A stretch of 64,000 bases of DNA from Nitrosomonas communis. GTDB lineage: Bacteria; Pseudomonadota; Gammaproteobacteria; Burkholderiales; Nitrosomonadaceae. The DNA is taken from positions 2,790,001 to 2,854,000 of the forward strand of contig NZ_CP011451.1 of the NCBI RefSeq assembly GCF_001007935.1. The letters run 5' to 3'. The translations under genes and the position numbers were made by a program. This document shows, one piece after another, positions 1-9,226 of this stretch. The stretch's first letter is position 1; each line of letters begins with the position of its first letter. The notes beneath the pieces are model-generated. The model made no database searches. It was not told the origin of the DNA and saw only the letters and a list, made by a program, of their open reading frames with translations.

Positions 1-681
1 CGTAAAACTGAACAACCCAGTCTCGGAGTAACTTGTTTCGATTGTCACGTAAATGGCCATACGACAGGTCAATTTCATCTGAGCCCAGATATCCGACCAC
101 AAGAAAGAAGATTCCGCCTTGACACCACAAGTTTAAGGGGAATGTTCAATCAACAGATTCATGGCTCAAAACGAAGCTTGCGATCCGTTGAAGATTTTAC
201 TGAATTTGAATTCCGCACAGCTTATTTTAATGGCGATCCTATTCACGCGATGAAAAAAGGATTCCCAGTACTGGATAGAATTCACGTAAGTCATATGGCC
301 CAGTTTCAAAATATGCTGGATTTCCCGCCAGCACCGAAATTAGACAGATTTGGTCATCTCGATAAGGACAAAGCTACGGAACAGGAACTACGCGGTGAAA
401 AGGTTTTTTTTGGTAAAGGCCAATGTTCCACTTGCCATCAACCTCCTGCGTTTCTCGACCATCAAATGCATGATCTAAAGCTTGAACGATTTTTGAATGA
501 ACCAGGAGATGGGCCGATCAAAACGTTTACACTTCGCGGTATCAAGGACAGTCCCCCTTATTTACATGATGGGCGTCTATTAACCCTGGAAGATACTGTC
601 GAGTTTTTTAACCTGGTTTTACAACTTCAATTGACGGACGAAGAGAAATCTGATCTTGTGGCATACATGAGGCAATTATAA
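1..681 (+). CDS. di-haem cytochrome c peroxidase family protein, C-terminal part (5' end outside window)
   Basis: The frame is open from base 1, so the gene starts before the window; the ATG at 142 is internal. Two c-type haem motifs are visible: CFDCH (bases 34-48) and CSTCH (about 424-438). The C-terminal part has the FTLRGIKDSPPYLHDGR stretch and a short helical end, typical of the CcpA/MauG-like di-haem peroxidase family. Family members sit in the periplasm and reduce hydrogen peroxide with electrons from small cytochromes, or oxidise other partners as MauG does. The signal peptide would be off-window. It is convergent with the bestrophin-like gene and shows no functional link to the siderophore locus. 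The exact peroxidase or MauG role cannot be decided from this fragment. Confidence 0.8.
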   Translation, partial: RKTEQPSLGVTCFDCHVNGHTTGQFHLSPDIRPQERRFRLDTTSLRGMFNQQIHGSKRSLRSVEDFTEFEFRTAYFNGDPIHAMKKGFPVLDRIHVSHMAQFQNMLDFPPAPKLDRFGHLDKDKATEQELRGEKVFFGKGQCSTCHQPPAFLDHQMHDLKLERFLNEPGDGPIKTFTLRGIKDSPPYLHDGRLLTLEDTVEFFNLVLQLQLTDEEKSDLVAYMRQL

Positions 682-725
682 TTTCTCAAGGTCTGTTGGC
701 AATTTGAGATAAGTATTTTAATAAG

Positions 726-777
726 GTGCAAACTCATCATATTGAGGTTCCTAACCTATAATGAAACGAGTTTGCAC
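726..777. terminator. inverted repeat between convergent genes, candidate bidirectional terminator
   Basis: GTGCAAACTC (726-735) is a perfect 10-base match to the reverse complement of GAGTTTGCAC (768-777). A smaller hairpin, AGGTT/AACCT, lies inside the 32-base loop. It sits in the 130-bp gap between two converging genes, where a shared terminator is expected. No long T-run follows directly, so the terminator role is inferred. Confidence 0.4.
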
Positions 778-811
778 TGTCTCCACTGATAATTTGATCA
801 TTTTTTACAAC

Positions 812-1750
812 TTATCTCAAAATATCACCTTCAGGCTTCAGTGCTTCAGGACGATTGCAGTCATTCATCAATTCAAGCAGGTTGATTTCAATATTCCGTG
901 AGATTGCAGCTAACGGCAGATCGTTCGGATGCAGGCCAAACGGATCTTCAAGCTCATCGCCAATAGCATCGAGTTCAAAGAATGCATACGAAATCATCAG
1001 TACCACGAGCGGTGTCAGGATGCCCGTTGTCTCAACTAATCCAAACGGTAAGAGAAAGCAGTAAGAAGCCACAATGCGGTGAATCAATACCCTATAACTA
1101 AATGGAATTGGGGTATTTTTAATACGTTCGCAAGCACCGAGTATATTGGATAATTCGTTGAGCTGCACGTCCATAAAGGGGTAACTGAATTCGTTTAGCC
1201 AGCGCCGATTGCGTGCGAATGCAAGATCACGACCCAGTTGCTGCAGAATGGCAAGTGGCCGATGTGCGGATTGAATAACCGTGTTTAAATCTTCCGAGGG
1301 TAAAAATTTTTTAATTTCTCCTGTCGGATCTTCATTACGCAAATGACAGCGTAGCGCATGTGCAAACGCAATGACACGTTTGACGAAAGCTTCTCGTAAA
1401 TGTTGCAATTCTACCCTATCCTGGACAGAATCCAGCATAAAGCAAGCTTGGCGCGTCAAGCTACGCGAGGTATTAACTAAGCCCCCCCAAAGCTTGCGAC
1501 CTTCCCAGAATTTATCGTATGAGGCGTTATTGCGGAAAGCCAAGAAAATGCCCATGATCACCCCGAGCAGCAAAAATGGTGTGGTAGTAAGCGTATAGGC
1601 TTGAATATTATAGTACAGTTCTATATAGGTAACAATCATCGAGGTAACCGTTACTGTAAGAATGCGGGGCCACGTTATCATAAAGCTGCTGCCTCGAAAG
1701 TGAAATAGCAACCGTACCCACGAAACTTTATCTTTATCTTTAACTATCAC
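812..1750 (-). CDS. bestrophin-like (RFP-TM/UPF0187 family) membrane protein
   Basis: A 312-residue protein with the features of bacterial bestrophins. It has an N-terminal SWVRLLFHFRGS stretch, a first membrane helix around residues 25-45, and FRNNASYDKFWEGRKLWGGL around residues 70-90. Further hydrophobic helices lie near 225-260, and the acidic segment DELEDPFGLHPNDLPL is near the C-terminus. This family forms pentameric channels in the inner membrane; bacterial members conduct anions or cations and are mostly uncharacterised. Length is normal. It is a single gene, convergent with the cytochrome gene and separated from the acylase operon by more than 400 bp. No regulatory site was recognised. 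Confidence 0.8.
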   Translation of the reverse strand: MIVKDKDKVSWVRLLFHFRGSSFMITWPRILTVTVTSMIVTYIELYYNIQAYTLTTTPFLLLGVIMGIFLAFRNNASYDKFWEGRKLWGGLVNTSRSLTRQACFMLDSVQDRVELQHLREAFVKRVIAFAHALRCHLRNEDPTGEIKKFLPSEDLNTVIQSAHRPLAILQQLGRDLAFARNRRWLNEFSYPFMDVQLNELSNILGACERIKNTPIPFSYRVLIHRIVASYCFLLPFGLVETTGILTPLVVLMISYAFFELDAIGDELEDPFGLHPNDLPLAAISRNIEINLLELMNDCNRPEALKPEGDILR

Positions 1751-2186
1751 GTTAGTAACAGTCTCTTATTGAATTCAATTCGTCCATTTCAGTTAACAAA
1801 CCACTGATTTCGAAATACTATCCCCAAAAAAGCTACGATAAGTTCATATCATAATCATAAGCCCATACTGTTTATTAAATGAGAATACCTGCCAGCCAAA
1901 GCAAATAAAGATGAAGTATGATAAAAGACAGTCCGAGATAATTGACGGGAGAGTTTATGACATACGAACAGCTTGCCTTTGAGAGGAGAATTATATCGAA
2001 AACAGATAGTACGCAAAATCCTATATATACGATATAAAGCCCTCTTGATCCATTATTAACCAAGTAGCTTATTCAGAACACAGGCTCTTCGCTACCGCTA
2101 TAATTTAACTAGGAAATGAACTTAACTATAGCATCAGTGCACAGTAGCCCGGTTAAGGTAGCGCTAGCTGAATCTGAGTAGTTTTA
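1751..2186. other. 436-bp gap between the acylase gene and the bestrophin-like gene
   Basis: AT-rich spacer downstream of the acylase operon and upstream of the bestrophin-like gene, both on the minus strand. It contains only a 62-codon open frame with a TTG start (1875-2063, minus) that encodes a hydrophobic peptide. No ribosome binding site or family resemblance supports that frame. I see no RNA gene or clear terminator here. Confidence 0.5.
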
Positions 2187-4373
2187 CTATTGACGTCGCA
2201 AGATTTCGCGCATCGCTAGATTCGCCTCGATCTCGTCCAACATACGCCAGGCGGGGCGAAGTTGCTGTTTAGCAGCTAGCGGTAATTGACTCCCTATCTC
2301 GGAAATAGGGTGCTGACTGGCATTGCCATAAGTTGTGAGCACTTGAGCGCGCACAGGCTGTGAGAATTCAACCAGAGCGATATAAGTATCTCCGGAGAAT
2401 GATTTATATTTGCCATCTTCATCTGGTTCATAAACAATTTCACGAAAGACACCTAATGCAGTGCCGGCACCGTTACCGGGCAAATCAGTCTTGCCACGGC
2501 GCAAACGGGCAATCTCGCCCCACGCCACATCGAGTGTGCCTTTAGTTGCCTGCAATTCACTCGCAGCATCCTGCAAGGCCAGTAGCGCCAGCGGTATATC
2601 CGCCAAACCATAAGGAGTGGTCAATGGTTGAGTTGCATCAAAAGGTTGAGTATAGAAAAGACTGCCGACAAGCTGATCCGGGGTAAAACTGTAATTGGGA
2701 TCAGCTACAGTGGCTTTAGCAATCGTTCTTTCCAGCCATTTCTCAAACCACATGCCGAAAAGCCATGCTCCTCGACTTTCCGCCAGATACTGACGATCCC
2801 AGTGACCCAATATATCGGCTGCCTGCAATAACAATTGGCTATTGCTCTCGCGCGCAGCGGTGATCAGGTCATCGAGCAATTGATCAGCTACCAGTGCATG
2901 TGTTGAATGCTTGGCCGCGATCAATTCTTCGTAACTCATCTGTTGGTATGCATTCAGCATCTTCAATCCACGTAGTTCACGATTATTAGTAACATCAGCT
3001 GCGATGTTAGGGGAGTAAAGGCTTTTGTCAAGGAAAGGCATCGTCATATACCACGGTGCGCCGTTGGAATTTTGCACCCAGCCACTGATGGGATCAATCG
3101 CTTTGGGCAGATCCGCATAGGAATGCGTCCTACTCCAAATCAGATTAGAATCATTTCCGGGGACAGGCGCTCGCCAGAATGCTGCATCGCCTGTAGTTCG
3201 CACAGGAATAATACCATTGTAGACAAGCATAATATGTTTGTCCGCATCTGCATAAACCACATTGAATAAGGGTAGATGCTGACCTTGCAGCACATCCTGG
3301 AATTCTTCCAGGTTACGCGCATGCCCCATCTCCCACCATTGTCGGTTCATGCCAGCCAGTAATGGTGTTTCCAATAACGCAAAGCGCACCGCCAGTATCT
3401 GGTCATCCACCTCGATTACTGGCCCCTGCTTGGCCCGACGGATGAGTAAAACCTCGTTCGTCATGCTACCATCCTGTTCGCGGCTTTGAATAATTTCGCG
3501 AGTAACAGTGAAGGACTGTGTTATCCCATCGAGCAAATATCCGTCATCCAGCTCAGCCCCTGCCCGCTTTAGTTGGTAGAGATCGCAACCATCCATGGTG
3601 TTGACAGTGTGCGTCCAGCCGAGGTAATCGTTAAAAGCAATCTGTAGAACCGGAGAGCCCACCAGCGCTGTGCCATAAAGATTCACATCCGCCAGCAGGA
3701 AGTGTGACTCATAGAATGTCTCCAGCCCGCGCCAGTCCAGATGCGGATTTGTCAGTAACATGGCATTACCGCTGGCTGAATAGGAAGAACCCAGTGCCCA
3801 GCCATTCGAGGCAGCTGGCTGATCAGAAAAATCGAAACCAGGTATTACTGCACCGCATTCGGAAGTACCGGCAATAAAAACGGTCATCACACGCGTAGTG
3901 TGTGCAATCACATCCTGCGGTGTCACTGGCAATACCGCTCTGACTGTGTCAGAAATAGTCTGCGGATACTGTTGAGCAAAATCATTGATACCGGCGGCAA
4001 ATGCATCCAGATTGGCACGAAAGGCAACATCTTGTTCCCTATACCATTTTTCAGCTAGACCTGGAATACCCAATATCCGGACAGACCGGTCCGCGGGCAA
4101 ATAATCTTCACCAAAAATTTCTGCACCACGACCACGTGCGACGGCGTAGAGCTTAAGTAGCAAATCTGCATGGCTTCGCATCTGTGCCCAGCCAAATGCA
4201 TAGAAGGCATCGTTATCATTATGTGCAACGATATGCGGCACACCCCAGCTATCCCACAAAATCTCCGGACTGCTATGGATTCGTGTAGGAGGCTGAACGG
4301 GTTGGCAAGCACTCAACAATAGCGCTGCCCATAATATGTGCCACAATGCACGCAGCGCGGATTGAATCTTCAT
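2187..4373 (-). CDS. penicillin acylase family N-terminal nucleophile hydrolase, PvdQ-like, lipoprotein
   Basis: A 728-residue protein with a signal peptide and lipobox LLLSAC (Cys23), so it is probably a periplasm-facing lipoprotein. Family hallmarks are an alpha-chain start around residues 38-110, the nucleophile motif AASNGWALGSS with Ser189 as the likely self-cleavage and catalytic residue, and NPHLDWRG about 20 residues later. Length matches aculeacin/AHL acylases and PvdQ. PvdQ removes the fatty acid from acylated pyoverdine precursor in the periplasm. Here the gene is the last of the siderophore operon and the assembly line elsewhere in the window starts with a fatty-acyl-AMP ligase, so the same job is a reasonable inference. 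A role in acyl-homoserine lactone degradation is the main alternative. The ATG at 4371-4373 precedes a normal signal peptide. Confidence 0.8.
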   Translation of the reverse strand: MKIQSALRALWHILWAALLLSACQPVQPPTRIHSSPEILWDSWGVPHIVAHNDNDAFYAFGWAQMRSHADLLLKLYAVARGRGAEIFGEDYLPADRSVRILGIPGLAEKWYREQDVAFRANLDAFAAGINDFAQQYPQTISDTVRAVLPVTPQDVIAHTTRVMTVFIAGTSECGAVIPGFDFSDQPAASNGWALGSSYSASGNAMLLTNPHLDWRGLETFYESHFLLADVNLYGTALVGSPVLQIAFNDYLGWTHTVNTMDGCDLYQLKRAGAELDDGYLLDGITQSFTVTREIIQSREQDGSMTNEVLLIRRAKQGPVIEVDDQILAVRFALLETPLLAGMNRQWWEMGHARNLEEFQDVLQGQHLPLFNVVYADADKHIMLVYNGIIPVRTTGDAAFWRAPVPGNDSNLIWSRTHSYADLPKAIDPISGWVQNSNGAPWYMTMPFLDKSLYSPNIAADVTNNRELRGLKMLNAYQQMSYEELIAAKHSTHALVADQLLDDLITAARESNSQLLLQAADILGHWDRQYLAESRGAWLFGMWFEKWLERTIAKATVADPNYSFTPDQLVGSLFYTQPFDATQPLTTPYGLADIPLALLALQDAASELQATKGTLDVAWGEIARLRRGKTDLPGNGAGTALGVFREIVYEPDEDGKYKSFSGDTYIALVEFSQPVRAQVLTTYGNASQHPISEIGSQLPLAAKQQLRPAWRMLDEIEANLAMREILRRQ

Positions 4374-4452
4374 TTTAGTTTTCTCAATGGGAGCTGATTA
4401 TCTAATGAAATCAAAATATATTTGTTGATGAGGATCTGGAAATACAGGCTAT

Positions 4453-6102
4453 TTAAGGCACAGTAGCATGCTCAGCACGCAAAGCTTTTTTATCTATTTT
4501 GCCGACACTGGTTTTGGCTATGACTTCAACTAATTTAAATTGCGTGAGTAGCGCGTGTTTTGAAATCGATCCACACTCAATTAGTGAGCGCATTTGATCA
4601 TGAATAACCGACTCTCTAAACAAAGCTTTATCCACGACCAGCAATGCCATCGGACGCTCACCCCAGCGCTTATCCGGTACGCCGATCACGGCAACTTCCT
4701 TGACGCCTGCAACCAAGGTCAAGGCGTTTTCCAATTCCAGTGATGACACCCATTCACCGGCAACTTTAATGACGTCTTTCAGACGGTCAGTAATGTACAA
4801 ATAACCATCCTGATCAATGGTGCCGATATCCTGCGTATGTAAATAACCACCTTGCCAAAGCACTGTGCTGGCTTCAGGATTATTTAGATAACCCTGCGTC
4901 AGCCAAGGTGCACGTACGATGATTTCACCGCTGCCTTGTCCATCATGAACCTGCGGATGCATCGTGTCATCGACGATCCGTAAATCCACCAGCGGTATTG
5001 CACGCCCGGCGCAGCATAATGTAGACAGCGCGTCATCCGTAACCGACTCTCGTACACTGTCAAGGGTATTTAATTGTGCCAATGTCAAAATAGGAGCAGT
5101 TTCTGATAAACCATAGCCGGAAAAACAATCGACCCCCATTTCCAGTGCTAGTTTAGCTAGCGCTTGCGGCAATGCGGATCCGCCAACGACCACTTTCCAA
5201 CCACAAAGATCCACACCGGATGATTGCGCTGCAGTCAATATCATTCTTAATAAAGTAGGAACACAATGCGAGAAAGTAACTCGCTCTTCACGAATCAGTT
5301 TCAGCAGCATGTCAGGTGTATAACGTCCCGGATAAACCTGTTTCACACCTAGCAGCGTAGCGATATAAGGAATGCCCCATGCATGCACATGAAACATCGG
5401 AGTAACCGGCATATATACATCTTCGTTATGGAGGCGTTGTCGTGCAGCCGGTGCAGCTAACGCCATACCAGCTGCCAGCGTGTGCAGCACCAGTTGCCTA
5501 TGTGTATAGTAAACACCTTTGGGCGCGCCGGTCGTACCGGTGGTATAGAAAACCGTCGCCCGCATATTCTCATCAAAATCCGCAAAGCAGAAATCATCGG
5601 CCCGGTCAGCTAGCCAGTTTTCGTATTCATCATCAAATTGCAAAGAGGTTTGTGGCACTGTCGCTCCCTCCGTCATAACGATAATTTTTTTTATGTTAGA
5701 TAAATTTGTACGGATATTTTCGATAACCGGTATGAAATCAGCATGTAGCAACAATATAGCGGCACCCGAATGATTCAGGGTATAAGCAATCTGTGCCGGT
5801 GTCAGCTTGGTGTTGACCGTCATCATAACCGCGCCATACATCGGTATCGCGAAATAGCATTCAAGATAACGGTGACTATCATGATCCATGACCGCGATCA
5901 CCTCTCCCCGGCGGACACAAGAAGCTCTCAATGCAGCGCCAAATTGACCAATCCGCGTATATACATCGCGATAACTCAGGCGCAGTTGATCACGGTAGAC
6001 GATTTCCTGATTGACGGCATTTACCAATGGCGTATGCCAGAGCTGTTTCAATAGTAATGGTGACGATGTCATTTTTTCTAAGATTTCAACTTGAGAGTCC
6101 AC
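4453..6102 (-). CDS. AMP-dependent acyl-CoA synthetase/ligase (medium or long chain)
   Basis: A 549-residue ANL-superfamily enzyme. It shows the P-loop FYTTGTTGAPKGVYYTH (about residues 190-206), GYGLSETAP (about 330-340), YLHTQDIG and the terminal lysine motif TSVGKIDKKAL (about 530-540). It resembles free-standing fatty-acid CoA ligases such as AlkK-type enzymes, and it has no carrier domain. The GTG start overlaps the RND permease gene by 17 bp; an ATG at 6070-6072 is a possible later start. It is directly upstream of the acylase, so it may reactivate the fatty acid released from the siderophore, or supply acyl-CoA to another step. Substrate chain length cannot be read from the sequence. 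Confidence 0.8.
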   Translation of the reverse strand: MDSQVEILEKMTSSPLLLKQLWHTPLVNAVNQEIVYRDQLRLSYRDVYTRIGQFGAALRASCVRRGEVIAVMDHDSHRYLECYFAIPMYGAVMMTVNTKLTPAQIAYTLNHSGAAILLLHADFIPVIENIRTNLSNIKKIIVMTEGATVPQTSLQFDDEYENWLADRADDFCFADFDENMRATVFYTTGTTGAPKGVYYTHRQLVLHTLAAGMALAAPAARQRLHNEDVYMPVTPMFHVHAWGIPYIATLLGVKQVYPGRYTPDMLLKLIREERVTFSHCVPTLLRMILTAAQSSGVDLCGWKVVVGGSALPQALAKLALEMGVDCFSGYGLSETAPILTLAQLNTLDSVRESVTDDALSTLCCAGRAIPLVDLRIVDDTMHPQVHDGQGSGEIIVRAPWLTQGYLNNPEASTVLWQGGYLHTQDIGTIDQDGYLYITDRLKDVIKVAGEWVSSLELENALTLVAGVKEVAVIGVPDKRWGERPMALLVVDKALFRESVIHDQMRSLIECGSISKHALLTQFKLVEVIAKTSVGKIDKKALRAEHATVP

Positions 6103-9100
6103 GTATCTGTTTATGAATTTTCTTCTGGCCGGATACTTTCTTTAAGACAACACAACTAACGGGCACCAGCAATAAAGTAACAAATGCTGAGAAAATTTGA
6201 CCAAATGCAAGCGAAATGACCATTGGCATCAGTTTCTCCGCATCGGAGCTTTGCTCGCTCATGAGAGGCAGCAATCCCATCACAGTCGTTACTGTGGTAA
6301 GAAATATCGCACGGAAGCGTGATTTACCCGCCAAAATTACTGCTTTATAAATCGGTATGTTTTTCTGGAGAATTTCATTGATTTTCGCAATCAATATCAG
6401 GCTATCGTTGATGGCAACCCCTCCTACGGCAAATAAAGCGACATAAGATTCCAACGATAGAGGAATTTTCAATAACAGATGACCTGCTACTGAGCCGATA
6501 AAACCAAAAGGAATGGCTAGCATAATGATGAGCGGTTGCGCATAAGAACGCAGGGGTATTGCCAACAGCGCGTAAATTCCCAGTAATGCCAGCGCTCCAT
6601 AACTCCATAGATCCGACATTGCTTTTTCTTGTTTTTGCCGAGTTTGACCTGGTTCAATTCTTAGTCCGGGATATTGCGCTTCCAGTTCGGGAATCACATT
6701 TGCACGCAAATCGGCAAGAATAGCTTCAACGTGGGCCTCTCCTTTAAAGATATCAGCACTGATTAATTGAATTCGTTCCCGGCTTTGCCGGGTAATGCTC
6801 GCAAAACCGGCAGTATATTCAGCTTCTGCTACTGTGGTGAACGGAACAGTATTGCCATTGGTCAAGCTGATTGGCATGCGGTATAAATCATCCAGAGAAC
6901 GGCGATGCTCGGCAGGAAAGCGTAGCATCACCCTCACTTCATCCCGATCCAGAAAAAAGCGCTGTACTTCCAGCCCAAAAAATCCATGGCGAACTTGCTC
7001 ACCTAGACTCTGCATTGTTAATCCATAAAATGCTGCTTCTGGTTTAAGCTTGAGGCGCAACTCGGATTTACCTGTTTGCATAGAACTTGTTACGCTGTGC
7101 ACGCCAGCATAAGAAGAAAGTTTGGTTTTAAGAATTTCACCGACTGTGCTTTGTAGCGCAGCATCTGAGGCAACCAATTTCAATTCAATCGCTTTTGCAG
7201 AATGCGTCGTTGGCATGCCAAGATCTTTGGGCCAGAAAGTCTGGAAAGACAGCGTCGCACCGGAAGGAAGCTCACCGAATCGCTCCTGCCATTGTTTCTT
7301 CATGCTATCCATCCGGGAACGAATACGCTCATCAATCGCTATTTCGATATCAACAAATCCGGTATTGTCGTCGCTGACAGCAATAATATGCTGAAAACTG
7401 TCTTTTAATTTAGTCGATTCGTCGATTCCAAACTCTGTGTTTAACTCAGAGCGCATCTCACTGGCAATGCGCTCCAGCCGCATTATTTGATAATCAACTT
7501 CCTCAAATGGGGTGCCCGGCGGAAGTTGGAGAATGGCAAACAAATAATAGTCATTGACAGGTGCTTCCATCACGCTTTGAATACGTCCGGAAAAAACGAG
7601 TGCAGCAGTAATCAGTAATATAATGGCAAACACGGATAGCGTGATATAACGAAGCCGTACCAGTCCTTTCAGTAGTGGCGCATAGACATCATCAATAAAC
7701 CATTGCAATCCTCTATCCACTCGATCTTGCACAGAACTCATAGCAGCGGACCAGATATTACGATCTGTTTTTGAAGGGAAGCTGGCTGCCAAGTGCGAAG
7801 GCAAGATCAAAAGTGCTTCCAACATGGAAAATGCCAAAGTTACAATAACCACCAGACATATGTTGTACATCAGATAGCCGCTGAGCCCCGGCAACAAAAG
7901 GCCGGGAACAAAAGCAATCATCGTGGACAACACCATCAACACCACTAGGGGTGCCACCTCGAGTGTGCCACTGATTGCACCCGCTAAACCGGGACGTCCC
8001 CGCTGCTGATGCGTGTAAATATTCTCACCTACAATAATAGCATCATCCGCTAAGACACCCAGGATAAGAATCAGAGCGGCAATCGAATAAGTATTTAAAG
8101 AAATTCCCAGCATCGGCATCAGCCAAAGTGCTCCTAGCAATGAGATCAAAATACCACTGCTTACCCATAACGCCAGATAAAACCGCATGGTAAACATCAA
8201 TATCAGAAAAACCAGAATAAAACCTGATACTGCGTTTTCCCATAACATGGACATATTATGTTTGTAATATTTTGACCAGTCATCCCACGTTGAAATGCCA
8301 ATGCCATCAGGCAAGTCAGGGCGGAATGCTTCAATGATTTCATTGACCGCTTCGACAGTTGTCGCAATCCGGTCTTTTGACATTACGAAGAGCTGCGCAG
8401 CCGGCTTGCCATCGATTCTTGCCAAAAAATCTTTTTCACTCACTATTTCGCGAATCTGCGCAATATCACCAAGCAGCAAGTGCGCACCATGCGGTTCAGA
8501 TCGTAGCTTGATCGCAGCATAATCAGCCAAAGACATGGCCTGATTCTTACTTCGCAATAGCAGTTTGCTATCGGATTGCTTAAGCTCTCCTGCCGGTATG
8601 TTATTAGATGCAGCCCGAATAGCCTCGGCAATTTCCTCAAAAGTCAGCGCATAGCGGCGTAAATTAGATTCTGTGATTTCAATCGATATTTCATAAGGAG
8701 GTTTCGGCCAAGGTGTCAATAATCCGATATCCGGGTGTTTGCTTAGCATGGCTTGCAATCGATCGCGTTGACGCATTAGGGCTAGCATACCAACCTCACC
8801 ATGCACCATTATAGTTACTGCAGTTGTGCCGATTTTCATTTCCTGAATTTTCAGCTTCTCAGCTTCTTTTGGAAAAGACGTAATGCGATCCATCCTAGCC
8901 TGCACGGCAGACTGGAAACGTGTCGTTTCAATCGAGGGATCAAACTCAACGATAATTTCGCATTCTGCCTGGTTAGCAACGGTATTGATATGCCGAACGC
9001 CTTCCAAATCATGGATAGCTTCCTCAATAGGAATGCATAGCGCTTGCTCCACTTCTGCAGGTCCTGCGCCAGGATAGCCCATCTCGATTTTCAGTTGATT

Positions 9101-9226
9101 CTGTGGTGCAGGGGGAACAGTATAGCGCTTGGACACGGTTAGCCCCATCAATCCGCCTGCGACAATAATCAGCATGAGCAAATTGGCAGCAATAGGGTTC
9201 CTGGCAAACCAGATGATCAGTTTCAT
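6086..9226 (-). CDS. RND efflux transporter permease (AcrB/HAE type)
   Basis: A 1046-residue inner-membrane proton antiporter. The first helix is at residues 13-30, followed by a periplasmic porter domain. A membrane block has GVLADDAIIVGENI, with the paired acidic residues of helix 4 used for proton relay. A second periplasmic domain and a C-terminal membrane block (VALFAVGGVAINDSLILI, TTVTTVMGLLPLM) follow. Length and duplicated layout fit the family. It overlaps the adaptor gene by 4 bp (ATGA), so the two are translationally coupled. Position in the siderophore operon suggests export of the siderophore or its recycled form; a general drug pump is the alternative. The pair resembles HAE-type pumps but the subfamily was not determined. 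Confidence 0.9.
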   Translation of the reverse strand: MKLIIWFARNPIAANLLMLIIVAGGLMGLTVSKRYTVPPAPQNQLKIEMGYPGAGPAEVEQALCIPIEEAIHDLEGVRHINTVANQAECEIIVEFDPSIETTRFQSAVQARMDRITSFPKEAEKLKIQEMKIGTTAVTIMVHGEVGMLALMRQRDRLQAMLSKHPDIGLLTPWPKPPYEISIEITESNLRRYALTFEEIAEAIRAASNNIPAGELKQSDSKLLLRSKNQAMSLADYAAIKLRSEPHGAHLLLGDIAQIREIVSEKDFLARIDGKPAAQLFVMSKDRIATTVEAVNEIIEAFRPDLPDGIGISTWDDWSKYYKHNMSMLWENAVSGFILVFLILMFTMRFYLALWVSSGILISLLGALWLMPMLGISLNTYSIAALILILGVLADDAIIVGENIYTHQQRGRPGLAGAISGTLEVAPLVVLMVLSTMIAFVPGLLLPGLSGYLMYNICLVVIVTLAFSMLEALLILPSHLAASFPSKTDRNIWSAAMSSVQDRVDRGLQWFIDDVYAPLLKGLVRLRYITLSVFAIILLITAALVFSGRIQSVMEAPVNDYYLFAILQLPPGTPFEEVDYQIMRLERIASEMRSELNTEFGIDESTKLKDSFQHIIAVSDDNTGFVDIEIAIDERIRSRMDSMKKQWQERFGELPSGATLSFQTFWPKDLGMPTTHSAKAIELKLVASDAALQSTVGEILKTKLSSYAGVHSVTSSMQTGKSELRLKLKPEAAFYGLTMQSLGEQVRHGFFGLEVQRFFLDRDEVRVMLRFPAEHRRSLDDLYRMPISLTNGNTVPFTTVAEAEYTAGFASITRQSRERIQLISADIFKGEAHVEAILADLRANVIPELEAQYPGLRIEPGQTRQKQEKAMSDLWSYGALALLGIYALLAIPLRSYAQPLIIMLAIPFGFIGSVAGHLLLKIPLSLESYVALFAVGGVAINDSLILIAKINEILQKNIPIYKAVILAGKSRFRAIFLTTVTTVMGLLPLMSEQSSDAEKLMPMVISLAFGQIFSAFVTLLLVPVSCVVLKKVSGQKKIHKQIRGLSS

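Noticed and set aside
1875..2063. 62-codon hydrophobic open frame on the minus strand
   Set aside because: TTG start, no ribosome binding site, no family resemblance; probably chance in AT-rich spacer.
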